Shown here: in pieces, positions 43,648 to 52,515 of the stretch | How the letters are laid out: every line of letters begins with the position of its first letter | How positions within the stretch are numbered: position 1 is the stretch's first letter | DNA from: Halobacillus salinus | GTDB taxonomy: Bacteria > Bacillota > Bacilli > Bacillales > Halobacillaceae | Assembly (NCBI RefSeq): GCF_004684905.1 | Contig: NZ_SRJC01000001.1 | Coordinates: 992,001 to 1,056,000 of the forward strand | Length of the DNA stretch: 64,000 nucleotides | Direction of reading: 5' to 3' | Program-made: the position numbers and the translations under genes | Notes under the pieces: generated by a model | Database searches by the model: none | Seen by the model: only the letters and a program-made list of their open reading frames with translations | What the model was told of the DNA's origin: nothing

Positions 43648-43674
43648 ACCGCGTTGTGTGGTACACAGCGTGGT
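43648..43674. repeat. Stable 12-bp hairpin upstream of rluB
   Basis: Positions 43648-43659 pair with 43663-43674 (TGTGT/ACACA core, two GU pairs) around a GGT loop. It is 15 bases after a TATAAT at 43628-43633, so it would lie near the 5' end of the rluB mRNA. No T run follows, so it is not a standard terminator. Confidence 0.55.
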
Positions 43675-43720
43675 TTCTGTATGAGATAATATAAAGAAAT
43701 AAAAGGTTGGTGACGGTCCT

Positions 43721-44458
43721 GTGGCAAACATGGAACGACTTCAGAAAGTGATCGCCCATGCTGGTGTAGCTTCAAGAAGAAAAGCAGAGCAGTTGATTGT
43801 AGATGGTAAGGTAAAAGTGAATGGGAAAGTAGTAACCGAACTAGGCACGAAAGTGAGTCAAAATGACGATGTCGAAGTTAATGGGGTACCGATAGATAAA
43901 GAAGAGCCAGTCTATTACCTCTTATATAAACCAAGAGGTGTCATTTCAAGTGTTAAAGACGACAAAGGAAGAAAAGTCGTGACTGATTACTTACCGGAAG
44001 TGAAGGAGAGGATTTTTCCTATCGGCCGGTTGGATTATGACACATCCGGAGTCCTGCTCCTGACTAACGATGGGGACTTTGCAAACCAGCTTATGCATCC
44101 TAGTCATGAAGTGGACAAGGTATATATTGTGAAGACGAAAGGAATTCCTTCATCTGACCATATCAAGAAGTTGAAGAAAGGCATCTCTCATGAGGGCGAG
44201 TATTTGAAGGCTGTCCATGCAAAGGTCATGTCAACAGACAGGCAGAAGAATACAGCAATCGTTCAGGTCATATTGCACGAAGGAAAAAATAGACAAGTGC
44301 GCCGCATGTTTGATGCACTCGGGTTTCCTGTCGATAAACTGAAGCGGGAACGGTACGGGATGATTGATTTGCACGGTATGAATGCAGGAGATTATCGGTC
44401 TCTTAAGCCACATGAAGTGAAGCAACTTCGTCAACTCGCAGAGAAAAATGTTGAATAA
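43721..44458 (+). CDS. rluB: 23S rRNA pseudouridine synthase RluB
   Basis: 245 residues from GTG at 43721; ATG at 43730 is an alternative that gives the usual MERLQKVIAH start. An S4 RNA-binding domain (to about residue 60) precedes the RsuA-type catalytic domain with Asp105 in GRLDYDTSGVLLLTNDG. It modifies helix 89/90 region uridines of 23S rRNA. Order spmB-rluB-resA equals B. subtilis. Confidence 0.93.
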   Translation: MANMERLQKVIAHAGVASRRKAEQLIVDGKVKVNGKVVTELGTKVSQNDDVEVNGVPIDKEEPVYYLLYKPRGVISSVKDDKGRKVVTDYLPEVKERIFPIGRLDYDTSGVLLLTNDGDFANQLMHPSHEVDKVYIVKTKGIPSSDHIKKLKKGISHEGEYLKAVHAKVMSTDRQKNTAIVQVILHEGKNRQVRRMFDALGFPVDKLKRERYGMIDLHGMNAGDYRSLKPHEVKQLRQLAEKNVE

Positions 44459-44465
44459 CGTTCAA

Positions 44466-44493
44466 ATTTAACACCGTTAAATAATGGTACAAT
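44466..44493 (+). promoter_or_regulatory. Palindrome and -10 box upstream of resA
   Basis: ATTTAAC-ACC-GTTAAAT (44466-44482) is a perfect dyad. It overlaps the expected -35 position of a TACAAT at 44488-44493. It does not fit the CcpA cre consensus; the regulator is unknown. Confidence 0.4.
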
Positions 44494-44511
44494 GAGGTGG
44501 GAGTGACACAC

Positions 44512-45060
44512 ATGAAAGAATCTACCTTTAAAAAGAAACGAAAGCGCTTAGTTTTTAGGACTGCAATGTTAGTTGTAATGGCAGGACTTGTCGTCTTTGC
44601 GGTTTTCTCCAGTTTGAAAGGCGATGATGCGGTCATCGCCAAAGGAGAAGATGCTCCGAATTTTCAATTGAATAAATTCAAGAATGATGAAACCGTTACC
44701 TTGAAAGGTTTAGAAGGGAAGGGTGTCATGTTGAATTTCTGGGCAACGTATTGTGAGCCTTGCAAGGACGAAATGCCTTATATGAATGAACTCTATTCGA
44801 AGTACAAGGAACAGGGCGTTGAAATACTTGCTGTTAATCTCGATGCAACCGACATCGTTGTAGAGAAATTCTTGAAGGAGTATGAGATTACATTCCCGGT
44901 ACTTCGGGATAAACAAGGGCAAGTTATGGATCTCTATAATATAGGTCCTATCCCAACCTCAATCTTCATTAATCCTGAGGGGGAAATTGTTGAACAGGTC
45001 CAAGGAGCATTAACGCTTAGCAAATTAGAAGGATACCTCCAACAAATTACGCCTGAGTAA
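44512..45060 (+). CDS. resA: Thiol-disulfide oxidoreductase ResA
   Basis: 182 residues from ATG at 44512 after GGGAG. One N-terminal membrane anchor (about 16-34) and an extracytoplasmic thioredoxin fold with Cys81-Glu-Pro-Cys84 in NFWATYCEPC. It reduces apocytochrome c cysteines before haem attachment by ResBC. First gene of the res operon. Confidence 0.95.
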   Translation: MKESTFKKKRKRLVFRTAMLVVMAGLVVFAVFSSLKGDDAVIAKGEDAPNFQLNKFKNDETVTLKGLEGKGVMLNFWATYCEPCKDEMPYMNELYSKYKEQGVEILAVNLDATDIVVEKFLKEYEITFPVLRDKQGQVMDLYNIGPIPTSIFINPEGEIVEQVQGALTLSKLEGYLQQITPE

Positions 45061-45088
45061 GTCTATTCAATAATTGCGAGGTTTTAGT

Positions 45089-46714
45089 ATGAATGAAATT
45101 AAATGTGAGTGTGGTCACATCAACCCGGAAGGAACAGTCCTTTGTCAGTCTTGTGGGAAGCCTGTCGAGGGGAATCAGCACATTGACGGGAACGATGAAC
45201 AGCAGCTACTCAATATGCGTTATGATGGGACTGCTAGGAGGTCACAGACGTACAATCGCACAGTGGTAGATAAGATATGGAACTTTTTCTCTTCTGTAAA
45301 AGTGGGTGTTTGGCTGATAGTCATTACTGTCATCGCTTCAGGGATCGGTACTATATTCCCTCAAGAGATGTACATACCTAGTACCGTGGATCCAGCCACA
45401 CATTACCGTGATCAATTTGGTATTCTCGGTCAAATCTACTATCAGTTGGGCTTTCATAATTTGTATAGTTCATGGTGGTATATGATCCTGATTGCCATGA
45501 TCGGTATTTCTATTGTTATAGCTAGTATCGACCGCTTTTTCCCGCTTTATAAAGTGCTGAAAAAGCAGAAACCGAAACGGCACGAAGCATTTATGAAAAA
45601 ACAACGCGTTTTTGGTACGACGGAAAGTTCAGAAGTGGATATAACTCGCTTCAAACAAAATCTAAAGAATCAAAGGTTTAAAATCTTTGAGCAGGACGGG
45701 CACATTCTTGCCGAGAAGAACCGTTTTGCAAGATGGGGACCGTATGTGAATCATATCGGCTTGATCGTATTCTTGATCGGTGCTCTCCTAAGGTTCGTCC
45801 CTGCCTTCTATATTGATGAATTCGTTTGGGTCCGAGAAGGAGAAACCGCTGTGGTATCAGGTACAGACGGGCAATACTATATTGAAAACAAAGACTTCAT
45901 CTTAGAAACGTACGATGAAAATGACGAGCGCTTTAAGGAAGCGATTCAAAAACAGGGCGGACCTATACCTAAAAACTTCCAAACAGACGCTGTCATTTAT
46001 AAGAGAGTTGGAGAACCTATTCCAGGTGCTGAACCTGAGCTTGAGAAAGTGAAAGAAGACTCGGCTAAGATGAACCAGCCGATCAAATTTGGTCAGTTTG
46101 CTCTTTATCAAGCAAGTTATCAATTGAATGAATTTAAAGAGATGACCTTTAAGATACATGATAAAGATAACGAAGACACGAACTATGGAGAATTCACCGT
46201 CGATTTGACGGATCCTGAAACGGAGTACGAATTGGATAATGGGTACCGCGTAGAGGTTGAGAATTACTTTCCTGAGTATGAGTTGAATGACGGGGAGCCG
46301 ACTTCCGTATCGAAGTTCCCAAAAAACCCGGCATTCGTATTCAGTCTCTATCCTCCAGGTGATGCACAACCAGAGACGAGCTTCTTAGGGATTGGTGCGA
46401 ACATCGATGCAAGCGGTGACAATCAATATAAACTTGGTCTTGTAAGCTTTGATGTCCGCGATGTTACAGGCCTTACGGTTAAGAAGGATTATACATTACC
46501 GATTATTGCACTAGGCGGTGCAATCTTTATGATTGGTGTCATTCAGGGCATGTATTGGAACCACCGACGTATTTGGCTGCAGCCTAAAAGCAATGGAGTT
46601 TGGATTGCAGGACACACAAATAAAAACTGGTTTGCACTTCGTAGAGAGATTGGGAAATCGATTGAGGGAACTCACATAGAAGAGCCCGTCGATCAACATG
46701 AAATGAAATCGTAA
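45089..46714 (+). CDS. resB: Cytochrome c biogenesis protein ResB
   Basis: 541 residues from ATG at 45089, seven bases after GCGAGG. The N-terminus holds a small zinc ribbon (CECGH and CQSCGKP). Four transmembrane helices and a large extracytoplasmic domain (about 255-470) follow. It forms the system II haem lyase with ResC. KVGVWLIVITVIASGIGTIFPQ is the family's first helix. Confidence 0.95.
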   Translation: MNEIKCECGHINPEGTVLCQSCGKPVEGNQHIDGNDEQQLLNMRYDGTARRSQTYNRTVVDKIWNFFSSVKVGVWLIVITVIASGIGTIFPQEMYIPSTVDPATHYRDQFGILGQIYYQLGFHNLYSSWWYMILIAMIGISIVIASIDRFFPLYKVLKKQKPKRHEAFMKKQRVFGTTESSEVDITRFKQNLKNQRFKIFEQDGHILAEKNRFARWGPYVNHIGLIVFLIGALLRFVPAFYIDEFVWVREGETAVVSGTDGQYYIENKDFILETYDENDERFKEAIQKQGGPIPKNFQTDAVIYKRVGEPIPGAEPELEKVKEDSAKMNQPIKFGQFALYQASYQLNEFKEMTFKIHDKDNEDTNYGEFTVDLTDPETEYELDNGYRVEVENYFPEYELNDGEPTSVSKFPKNPAFVFSLYPPGDAQPETSFLGIGANIDASGDNQYKLGLVSFDVRDVTGLTVKKDYTLPIIALGGAIFMIGVIQGMYWNHRRIWLQPKSNGVWIAGHTNKNWFALRREIGKSIEGTHIEEPVDQHEMKS

Positions 46715-46744
46715 TGCGCTTTCACAATAGTAAGGAGGAGGAAC

Positions 46745-47932
46745 ATGGGAGATTTGCTTTCGATCAGCAGTAACTTACTCTATGCTGCATTTGTTATGTA
46801 TCTCATTGCGACGTTCTTCTTTGGAGGAACAATTCGAGATAAGAAAAAAGGAAGAAGCCGTGTAGCTGGTAATATAGGGATTATCATTACCATCATCGGG
46901 TTCCTGTCCCAAGTGGGCTATTTCTTCACACGATGGGGAGCAAGTGGACATGCCCCGGTAAGTAATCTATTTGAATATACAACGTTCTTCGGAATGATGC
47001 TCGTTTTTGCTTTCATCATTTTATACTTCATCTATCGGCTGGATTTGCTTGGCTTGTTCGCCTTGCCGATTGCTGTTCTATTGATTGCATTTGCAAGCAT
47101 GTTCCCGACAGAGTTGTCGCCGCTTGTACCGTCTTTACAGTCACATTGGCTATATATTCATGTGACCACTGCCTCTTTAGGACAAGGAATTTTATCTGTT
47201 AGCTTTGTTGCAGGATTAATATTCCTGATACGCCAAATCGATCAGTCGAAAAGCTCTAAACATACTTCTTGGCTGGAATTCGTCCTATATGTGTTGGTGG
47301 CTACCGTATCCTTTATCATCCTTTCTTCAACCTTCAGTGCGCTAAATTACGAAGCTACGTTTCAAGCGACTGTGAATGGTCAAGATACGGAAATTACTTA
47401 TGAACTCCCTGCGATTGTCGGACCTTATGAAGGGGAATTGGTAAGTGAAAATGCGATGAGCCCATGGTTCTATGCACCTGAATGGATGCATGGTCAGAAT
47501 GCTGCCATGAAGTTGAACACATTCCTATGGTCTCTCTTTGGCGGATTGATTCTTTATGGATTGCTAAGACTAATTCTTAGAAAACGAATTGCTGCATCGA
47601 TACAACCATTGTTGAAAAGGGTTAATCCAGAACTTGTCGACGAAGTGGCCTACCGCTCCGTTGCAATCGGATTTCCGGTCTTTACGCTCGGTGCTTTAAT
47701 CTTTGCTATGATTTGGGCACAACAGGCTTGGGATCGCTTCTGGGGTTGGGACCCTAAGGAAGTATGGGCATTGATCACGTTTTTCTTCTATGCTGCTTAT
47801 CTGCACTTACGTTTGTCACGAGGGTGGCAAGGAACGAAATCTGCTTGGTTAGCTGTTGGTGGATTCGGGATCATCATGTTCAATTTGATTGTTGTAAACC
47901 TTGTTATTTCTGGTTTGCACTCATATGCTTGA
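46745..47932 (+). CDS. resC: Cytochrome c biogenesis protein ResC (CcsA)
   Basis: 395 residues, about eight membrane helices. The WWD haem-handling motif is [19 protein letters not shown] near residue 342, with conserved histidines in [10 protein letters not shown] and in YLHLRL. Works with ResB to present haem outside the membrane. AAGGAGGAGG RBS. Confidence 0.95.
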   Translation: MGDLLSISSNLLYAAFVMYLIATFFFGGTIRDKKKGRSRVAGNIGIIITIIGFLSQVGYFFTRWGASGHAPVSNLFEYTTFFGMMLVFAFIILYFIYRLDLLGLFALPIAVLLIAFASMFPTELSPLVPSLQSHWLYIHVTTASLGQGILSVSFVAGLIFLIRQIDQSKSSKHTSWLEFVLYVLVATVSFIILSSTFSALNYEATFQATVNGQDTEITYELPAIVGPYEGELVSENAMSPWFYAPEWMHGQNAAMKLNTFLWSLFGGLILYGLLRLILRKRIAASIQPLLKRVNPELVDEVAYRSVAIGFPVFTLGALIFAMIWAQQAWDRFWGWDPKEVWALITFFFYAAYLHLRLSRGWQGTKSAWLAVGGFGIIMFNLIVVNLVISGLHSYA

Positions 47933-47960
47933 TGTATGATTAAAACACATTAGAAGCAGA

Positions 47961-48000
47961 AAAGGGCAGGGGGTGAGGTACAGCCCCTGTCCTTTTTTTA
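47961..48000 (+). terminator. Intrinsic terminator between resC and resD
   Basis: AAAGGGCAGGGG (47961-47972) with CCCCTGTCCTTT (47984-47995), one GU pair, then TTTTTT. It splits the res operon into resABC and resDE and implies either readthrough or an unseen resD promoter. Confidence 0.75.
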
Positions 48001-48017
48001 TACAAGGAGGATGCTAA

Positions 48018-48734
48018 GTGGAACAAGAAGCAAGAGTGTTAGTAGTTGATGATGAAGAGCGTATTCGTAGGTTGATTCGGATGTATTTGGAACGGGAGGA
48101 TTACGTGGTAGAAGAGGCTGAAGACGGTGAAGAAGCATTGTCGAAGGCTTTACAAAATGATTATGATGTTATCCTTCTTGACTTGATGCTTCCAGGTAAA
48201 GATGGGATTGAAGTTTGTAAGCATCTGCGTGAGAAGAAAGCAACTCCTGTCATTATGCTGACCGCTAAAGGGGAAGAAGCTAACCGTGTTCAAGGATTTG
48301 AAGTAGGGACAGATGACTACATTGTCAAACCATTCAGTCCTAGAGAAGTAGTATTACGAGTGAAAGCTTTACTGAGAAGGGCTTCCTCAACAAGATTTCT
48401 AGAGACGGATACATCTGCTAGAAATGTTCTTGTTTTTCCACATATGACAATTGATAATGATGCCCATCGAGTGACGGCTGATGGGAAAGAAGTAGCTTTA
48501 ACGCCAAAGGAATACGAATTGTTGTTCTTTATGGCACAAGCGCCTGATAAAGTGTTTGACCGTGAACAGTTGCTGAAAGAAGTGTGGCAGTATGAATTCT
48601 TCGGTGATCTGCGTACGGTTGATACGCATGTGAAGCGACTGCGGGAAAAATTAAGCAAGGTATCTGGAGAAGCAGCAAGTATGATTGTCACCGTATGGGG
48701 AATTGGCTACAAATTTGAGGTCAGTGGCGACTAA
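48018..48734 (+). CDS. resD: Response regulator ResD
   Basis: 238 residues of the OmpR/PhoB type. The phosphoacceptor is Asp55 in VILLDLMLPG, with the N-terminal DDEE acidic pocket and TAK plus DYIVKPFSPRE motifs. A winged-helix DNA-binding domain occupies residues 140-235. It activates respiration and nitrate/oxygen-limitation genes. GTG start after AAGGAGG. It overlaps resE by one base. Confidence 0.95.
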   Translation: MEQEARVLVVDDEERIRRLIRMYLEREDYVVEEAEDGEEALSKALQNDYDVILLDLMLPGKDGIEVCKHLREKKATPVIMLTAKGEEANRVQGFEVGTDDYIVKPFSPREVVLRVKALLRRASSTRFLETDTSARNVLVFPHMTIDNDAHRVTADGKEVALTPKEYELLFFMAQAPDKVFDREQLLKEVWQYEFFGDLRTVDTHVKRLREKLSKVSGEAASMIVTVWGIGYKFEVSGD

Positions 48735-50518
48735 TGTTTTGGCGCAGTGTTGTAGGGAAGTTATGGTTCACCATTTTACTGCTTGTTTCTGCAGTCTTGG
48801 TGCTTTTGACCATTTTACTTCTTGAATTCTTCCAAAACTACCATGTATTAGAAGCAGAACGGCAGATGTTGCAAACTGCCGATAAAATTTCTGAAGTTGT
48901 CGAGCGATACGAGGACCGAGATCTTATGTTAGAGACGACAGCTCTCGTCAAAGATCCGGAGAGCCGTGCTGTCATCGTTTTCAGTCCAGATGATGTAGTC
49001 ATTTCTGAGAGTCAATTGAAAGATCTCCCTCATTTAGAATATGAGTGGTTCTCAAACGATGAGCAGTTATCCGCTGTCTTATCAGACGGGGAAGATGTGA
49101 AGATGGTCGCAGACCCTAATCATTCTGATACCGGACTAATGGTAGTCGGTACCCCTATGGTAGATGGAGAAGGGGCTGTCTTTGTTTACGAATCATTGGA
49201 CACGGTAAAGGAAACAACCGAGCAGACAACGAAGATTATCTTCCTTGGTGCAGGAATCGCCATTATTCTGACGACGATATTTGCGTTTTTCCTTTCCACG
49301 AGAATCACCTCCCCATTGATTCAAATGCGTGAGAGCGCACTAGAACTCGCTAGAGGTGAATTCCAACGTAAAGTGCCTATTCGGACCCATGACGAGATAG
49401 GTGAGCTTGCGATGGCTTTCAACCGTATGGGACGACAGCTGAAGTTTCACATCAATGCTCTGAACCATGAGAAAGAACAACTCTCAAGTATCTTAAGGTC
49501 AATGGCAGATGGTGTTATCACCGTTAACCGTGAAGGGGAGATGCTTATTTCTAACCCTCCTTCTCAACAATATTTAGACGCATATGATTTTGAAACCTAT
49601 GGGACTTCTACAAATGATGCAGATCGCACATCTCTTCCTGAACCATTACAGAAGATGTTTGCGAATGTGATTGAAACAGAAGAGGAGACCATGACAGAAG
49701 AGATCCTTCAAGGACGCTCTTGGGTCATCATTATGACTCCGTTATATGACCAGCGTAAGGTCAGAGGAGCTGTGGCCGTCCTGCGTGACATGACCGAAGA
49801 GCGTAGATTGGATAAATTGCGTAAAGACTTCATTGCTAATGTATCACACGAATTGCGCACGCCAATTTCAATGCTTCAGGGGTATAGTGAAGCTATTGTA
49901 GATGATATTGCTGCAAGTAAAGAAGAAAAGAATGAACTTGCGCAAATAATCCACGACGAATCTCTTAGAATTGGAAGGTTGGTCAACGAATTGCTGGATC
50001 TTGCCCGCATGGAAGCTGGGCAGATTTCATTGAATACCGGAAGAGTGGATATGACAGCATATATGAACAAAATCATCCGTAAATTCCAGGGCCTTGCAAT
50101 GGACCAACAGGTAAACCTTTCCTTGGACCTAGACTCTGATATAGAGTCATTGGTGTTTGACGGGGATCGTATTGAACAAGTTTTCACTAACTTGATTGAT
50201 AATGCGATTCGACATACTCGAGAACAAGGGGTCGTGAGAGTAGAGGTTGTCGATAACAAGGATGAGTGGATTGCTTCGGTACACGATTCTGGTCAGGGGA
50301 TTCAAGAAGAGGACCTGCCATTTGTGTTTGAGCGCTTCTATAAAGCGGATAAATCAAGAAAACGGAATGAACAGAAGAAAGGAACTGGGCTAGGACTAGC
50401 GATCGCAAAAAATATAATTGAAGCCCATCGTGGTACGATCAGTGTCCGAAGTAAGTGGGAAGAAGGGACAACGTTCACATTCCGAATCCCTAAGAATTTA
50501 GAATCTATTGAAAATTAA
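48734..50518 (+). CDS. resE: Sensor histidine kinase ResE
   Basis: 594 residues. TM helices at about 11-31 and 168-188 flank an extracytoplasmic sensor domain. A HAMP domain (189-240) and a PAS-like region (250-355) follow. The phosphorylated His372 is in VSHELRTPISM, and the ATPase domain has NLIDNAIRHT and DSGQGIQEEDLPFVFERF. It senses redox state and phosphorylates ResD. Confidence 0.95.
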   Translation: MFWRSVVGKLWFTILLLVSAVLVLLTILLLEFFQNYHVLEAERQMLQTADKISEVVERYEDRDLMLETTALVKDPESRAVIVFSPDDVVISESQLKDLPHLEYEWFSNDEQLSAVLSDGEDVKMVADPNHSDTGLMVVGTPMVDGEGAVFVYESLDTVKETTEQTTKIIFLGAGIAIILTTIFAFFLSTRITSPLIQMRESALELARGEFQRKVPIRTHDEIGELAMAFNRMGRQLKFHINALNHEKEQLSSILRSMADGVITVNREGEMLISNPPSQQYLDAYDFETYGTSTNDADRTSLPEPLQKMFANVIETEEETMTEEILQGRSWVIIMTPLYDQRKVRGAVAVLRDMTEERRLDKLRKDFIANVSHELRTPISMLQGYSEAIVDDIAASKEEKNELAQIIHDESLRIGRLVNELLDLARMEAGQISLNTGRVDMTAYMNKIIRKFQGLAMDQQVNLSLDLDSDIESLVFDGDRIEQVFTNLIDNAIRHTREQGVVRVEVVDNKDEWIASVHDSGQGIQEEDLPFVFERFYKADKSRKRNEQKKGTGLGLAIAKNIIEAHRGTISVRSKWEEGTTFTFRIPKNLESIEN

Positions 50519-50568
50519 GGTTGCTGTTTTTGTTCAGTTGCGATAAGCTATAAAAGAATTAAATAGTA

Positions 50569-50726
50569 GAATTCAGGTGCCCAATGGGCTTGAAAGGGAA
50601 TCCGGTGAAATGCCGGAACTGTCCTCGCAACTGTAAGTGTTCACGAATAGGAAGCTCCACTGTGAAATTATTCACGGGAAGGATCCTTAGTAGGAAAAAG
50701 CACAAGTCAGTAGACCTGCCGAATTC
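50569..50726 (+). ncRNA. Cobalamin (AdoCbl) riboswitch aptamer
   Basis: P1 is formed by GAATTC at 50569-50574 and 50721-50726. Core landmarks are GGTGCCCAATGGGCTTGAAA, GGGAATCCGGTGAAA, CCGGAACTGTCCTCGCAACT and, near the 3' end, AGTCAGTAGACCTGCC, the B12 box. All match the Rfam cobalamin riboswitch pattern. It should switch off the downstream lipoprotein/ECF genes when adenosylcobalamin is abundant. Confidence 0.95.
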
Positions 50727-50806
50727 GATGTTTCAAAGCTTCGGGGATTGAGCGTTTGAGACAACCGATCGGTATATGTCAGAGAACACCTATCTGGTTT
50801 GTCTTA

Positions 50807-50838
50807 AGCTTGCCCTGTTACAAAGGGCAGGCTTTTTT
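50807..50838 (+). terminator. Riboswitch expression-platform terminator
   Basis: AGCTTGCCCT (50807-50816) with AGGGCAGGCT (50823-50832), then seven Ts. An upstream TTTGAGACAACC (50755-50766) can pair with GGTTTGTCTTAA (about 50797-50806) as antiterminator, so ligand binding would favour termination. Confidence 0.8.
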
Positions 50839-50905
50839 TGTGACTAATGATCGTTGTCTTACGTGTTCAAAGCCTTGAAAAAAAGAGAAGGAGAAGGTGA
50901 AGAAC

Positions 50906-51310
50906 ATGAGAAAATGGTATTCTTTTATGCTTGCATTCGGATTGGCGTTAGCTGTTCTTGCAGGTTGTGGGACAGATACAAGTTCCAGTCAAGCTGAGGG
51001 AGAACAAACAGAAGCTGTGGAAGAGGTGTCTGCAACAGTCATCCTTTCTAAACAAAACGGAGAGGAAAAAATGGCTGAGGAAGAAGTCACCGTGGAAGCT
51101 GGCACTACCCTTATGGAAGTTATGAAATCGAACTTTGAAGTTGAGGAAAGTGGAGGATTCATCAATGGTCTAGAAGGTATTTCCATGAACGAAGAGGAAA
51201 AGATGGCATGGATCTATACGATCAATGGTGAGGAAGCTATGGTAGGAGCCGCTGAGTATGAGATAGAACAAGGAGACGAAATCGTTTTTGACTATCAATC
51301 CTGGGAATGA
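50906..51310 (+). CDS. Transcobalamin-like (DUF4430) lipoprotein
   Basis: 134 residues from ATG at 50906. The signal peptide ends in VLAGC with lipid-attached Cys21, followed by a Ser/Glu-rich linker. The remaining domain (about 40-134) has the DUF4430 pattern: VTVEAGTTLMEVM, GFINGLEGI, WIYTINGEEAMVGAAEYEI and a terminal DEIVFDY. The domain is named transcobalamin-like C-terminal in family databases. Control by a cobalamin riboswitch and coupling to an ECF S component make a cobalamin-binding surface protein likely. Confidence 0.85.
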   Translation: MRKWYSFMLAFGLALAVLAGCGTDTSSSQAEGEQTEAVEEVSATVILSKQNGEEKMAEEEVTVEAGTTLMEVMKSNFEVEESGGFINGLEGISMNEEEKMAWIYTINGEEAMVGAAEYEIEQGDEIVFDYQSWE

Positions 51311-51822
51311 TGACAATGAATGTCTATAGACTGACCCTGATAGCGATGCTGACTGCTCTATCCGTGATTGGACGTGTGATTTTCGGAAATGTGCCGAGTA
51401 TTCTGCCCTCCACAGGAATCATCATTCTTAGTGGGTTCTGGCTCGGACCGCTTAGTGGCATTCTTATTGGAATTATGACGGCTGCCTTATCAAATATCTT
51501 GCTAGGTATGGGAATCTGGACTTTATGGCAATCACTGTCCTGGGCTGTAATCGGATTTGGAGCGGGAATTGTTGGAAGGGTTTGGAATTCAGCGCCGGTT
51601 TGGGCATTAATGGTTTATGGTGTATGCAGTGGAATGCTATATGGCCTGATCATGGCGGTCACTTACCGCGCTGCTGGTCAGGCGTTCTGGCCATATTATT
51701 TGGCGGGTCTACCTTTTGATTTCAACCATATGGTATCGAATGTAGTAGTAATCGGATTGCTTTATCCGGTTTTCACAAGGCTATTCAGACGATATGAACA
51801 AAATATGAGGCTTGTAAGTTGA
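51307..51822 (+). CDS. ECF transporter S component, probably cobalamin-specific
   Basis: 171 residues with five to six membrane helices. The N-terminal ALSVIGRVIFGNVPSILPST and GFWLGPLSGILIGIMTAALSN are typical of ECF substrate-binding subunits. It overlaps the lipoprotein gene by ATGA. The energising EcfA/EcfT genes are not here, as expected for a group II ECF system. Specificity for cobalamin is inferred from the riboswitch upstream. Confidence 0.82.
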   Translation: MMTMNVYRLTLIAMLTALSVIGRVIFGNVPSILPSTGIIILSGFWLGPLSGILIGIMTAALSNILLGMGIWTLWQSLSWAVIGFGAGIVGRVWNSAPVWALMVYGVCSGMLYGLIMAVTYRAAGQAFWPYYLAGLPFDFNHMVSNVVVIGLLYPVFTRLFRRYEQNMRLVS

Positions 51823-51828
51823 GCTTAC

Positions 51829-51863
51829 AAAGCGTTCGGCGATCTAGTCGGGCGCTTTTTTCT
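51829..51863 (+). terminator. Terminator after the ECF gene
   Basis: AAAGCG (51829-51834) with CGCTTT (51853-51858) closes an 18-base internal region that can pair partly; a T run follows. A second small hairpin CTTGTAAG/CTTACAA lies at the stop codon. Confidence 0.6.
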
Positions 51864-51921
51864 ATGCAAACGAGCTCTCATTCGTTGTTTCTTTTTGAAT
51901 TCTGTCATATTAAGATAGAAG

Positions 51922-51948
51922 TGTAACATTTATCATACATAAAACGAC
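51922..51948 (+). promoter_or_regulatory. SigX autoregulatory promoter
   Basis: TGTAAC (51922-51927), exactly 17 bases, CGAC (51945-51948). This is the B. subtilis SigX promoter consensus with no mismatch, 25 bases ahead of sigX. Confidence 0.85.
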
Positions 51949-51972
51949 TAAATAAATAAGCAGGAGGTACAT

Positions 51973-52515
51973 GTGGTGAAACCGTTCTTTGATGAATTAT
52001 ATGAAAAATATCATCAGGATTTATTCCAATACATTATCTACATGGTCAAAGATCGGAATTTGGCTGAAGATCTTGTTCAGGACGTATATATCAAAACGTT
52101 TAAATCCTATGACACTTTCGATGGGCGAAGCAGCGAGAAAACGTGGCTCTTCTCCATTGCTCGTCACGTAACAATAGATTATTTCAGAAAACAAAACCGT
52201 AAAAGGAAGCGGGTCATGGACTTCTTTGACTGGGGAGAAAAAGGAGAAGAGATAAAAGACAAAAGTCCAATGCCCGAAGAAATTGCTGTATTAAATGATG
52301 AAATGCAGGCAGTCTATCGTGCACTTGATGAGTGTACGGTCGACCAAAGTAGTGTGATCATTCTTCGCTTCATCCAAAACATGTCGATACAAGAAACGGC
52401 AGAAGTTCTAGGGTTTAGTGAAAGCAAAGTGAAGACTACTCAACATAGAGCGATGAAAGCTTTGAAGAAAAACTTAGAAGACCAGGATGAAGGAGGGGTA
52501 CAGCGTGAAGCGTAA
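51973..52515 (+). CDS. sigX: ECF sigma factor SigX
   Basis: 180 residues. Region 2 includes DLFQYIIYMVKDRNLAEDLVQDVY and RSSEKTWLFSIARHVTIDYFRK (core SSEKTWLFSIARH); region 4 includes SIQETAEVLGFSESKVKTTQHR. These are nearly the B. subtilis SigX sequences. It controls cell-envelope modification and resistance to cationic peptides. Two GTG codons (51973 and 51976) follow AGGAGG. It overlaps rsiX. Confidence 0.95.
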   Translation: MVKPFFDELYEKYHQDLFQYIIYMVKDRNLAEDLVQDVYIKTFKSYDTFDGRSSEKTWLFSIARHVTIDYFRKQNRKRKRVMDFFDWGEKGEEIKDKSPMPEEIAVLNDEMQAVYRALDECTVDQSSVIILRFIQNMSIQETAEVLGFSESKVKTTQHRAMKALKKNLEDQDEGGVQREA

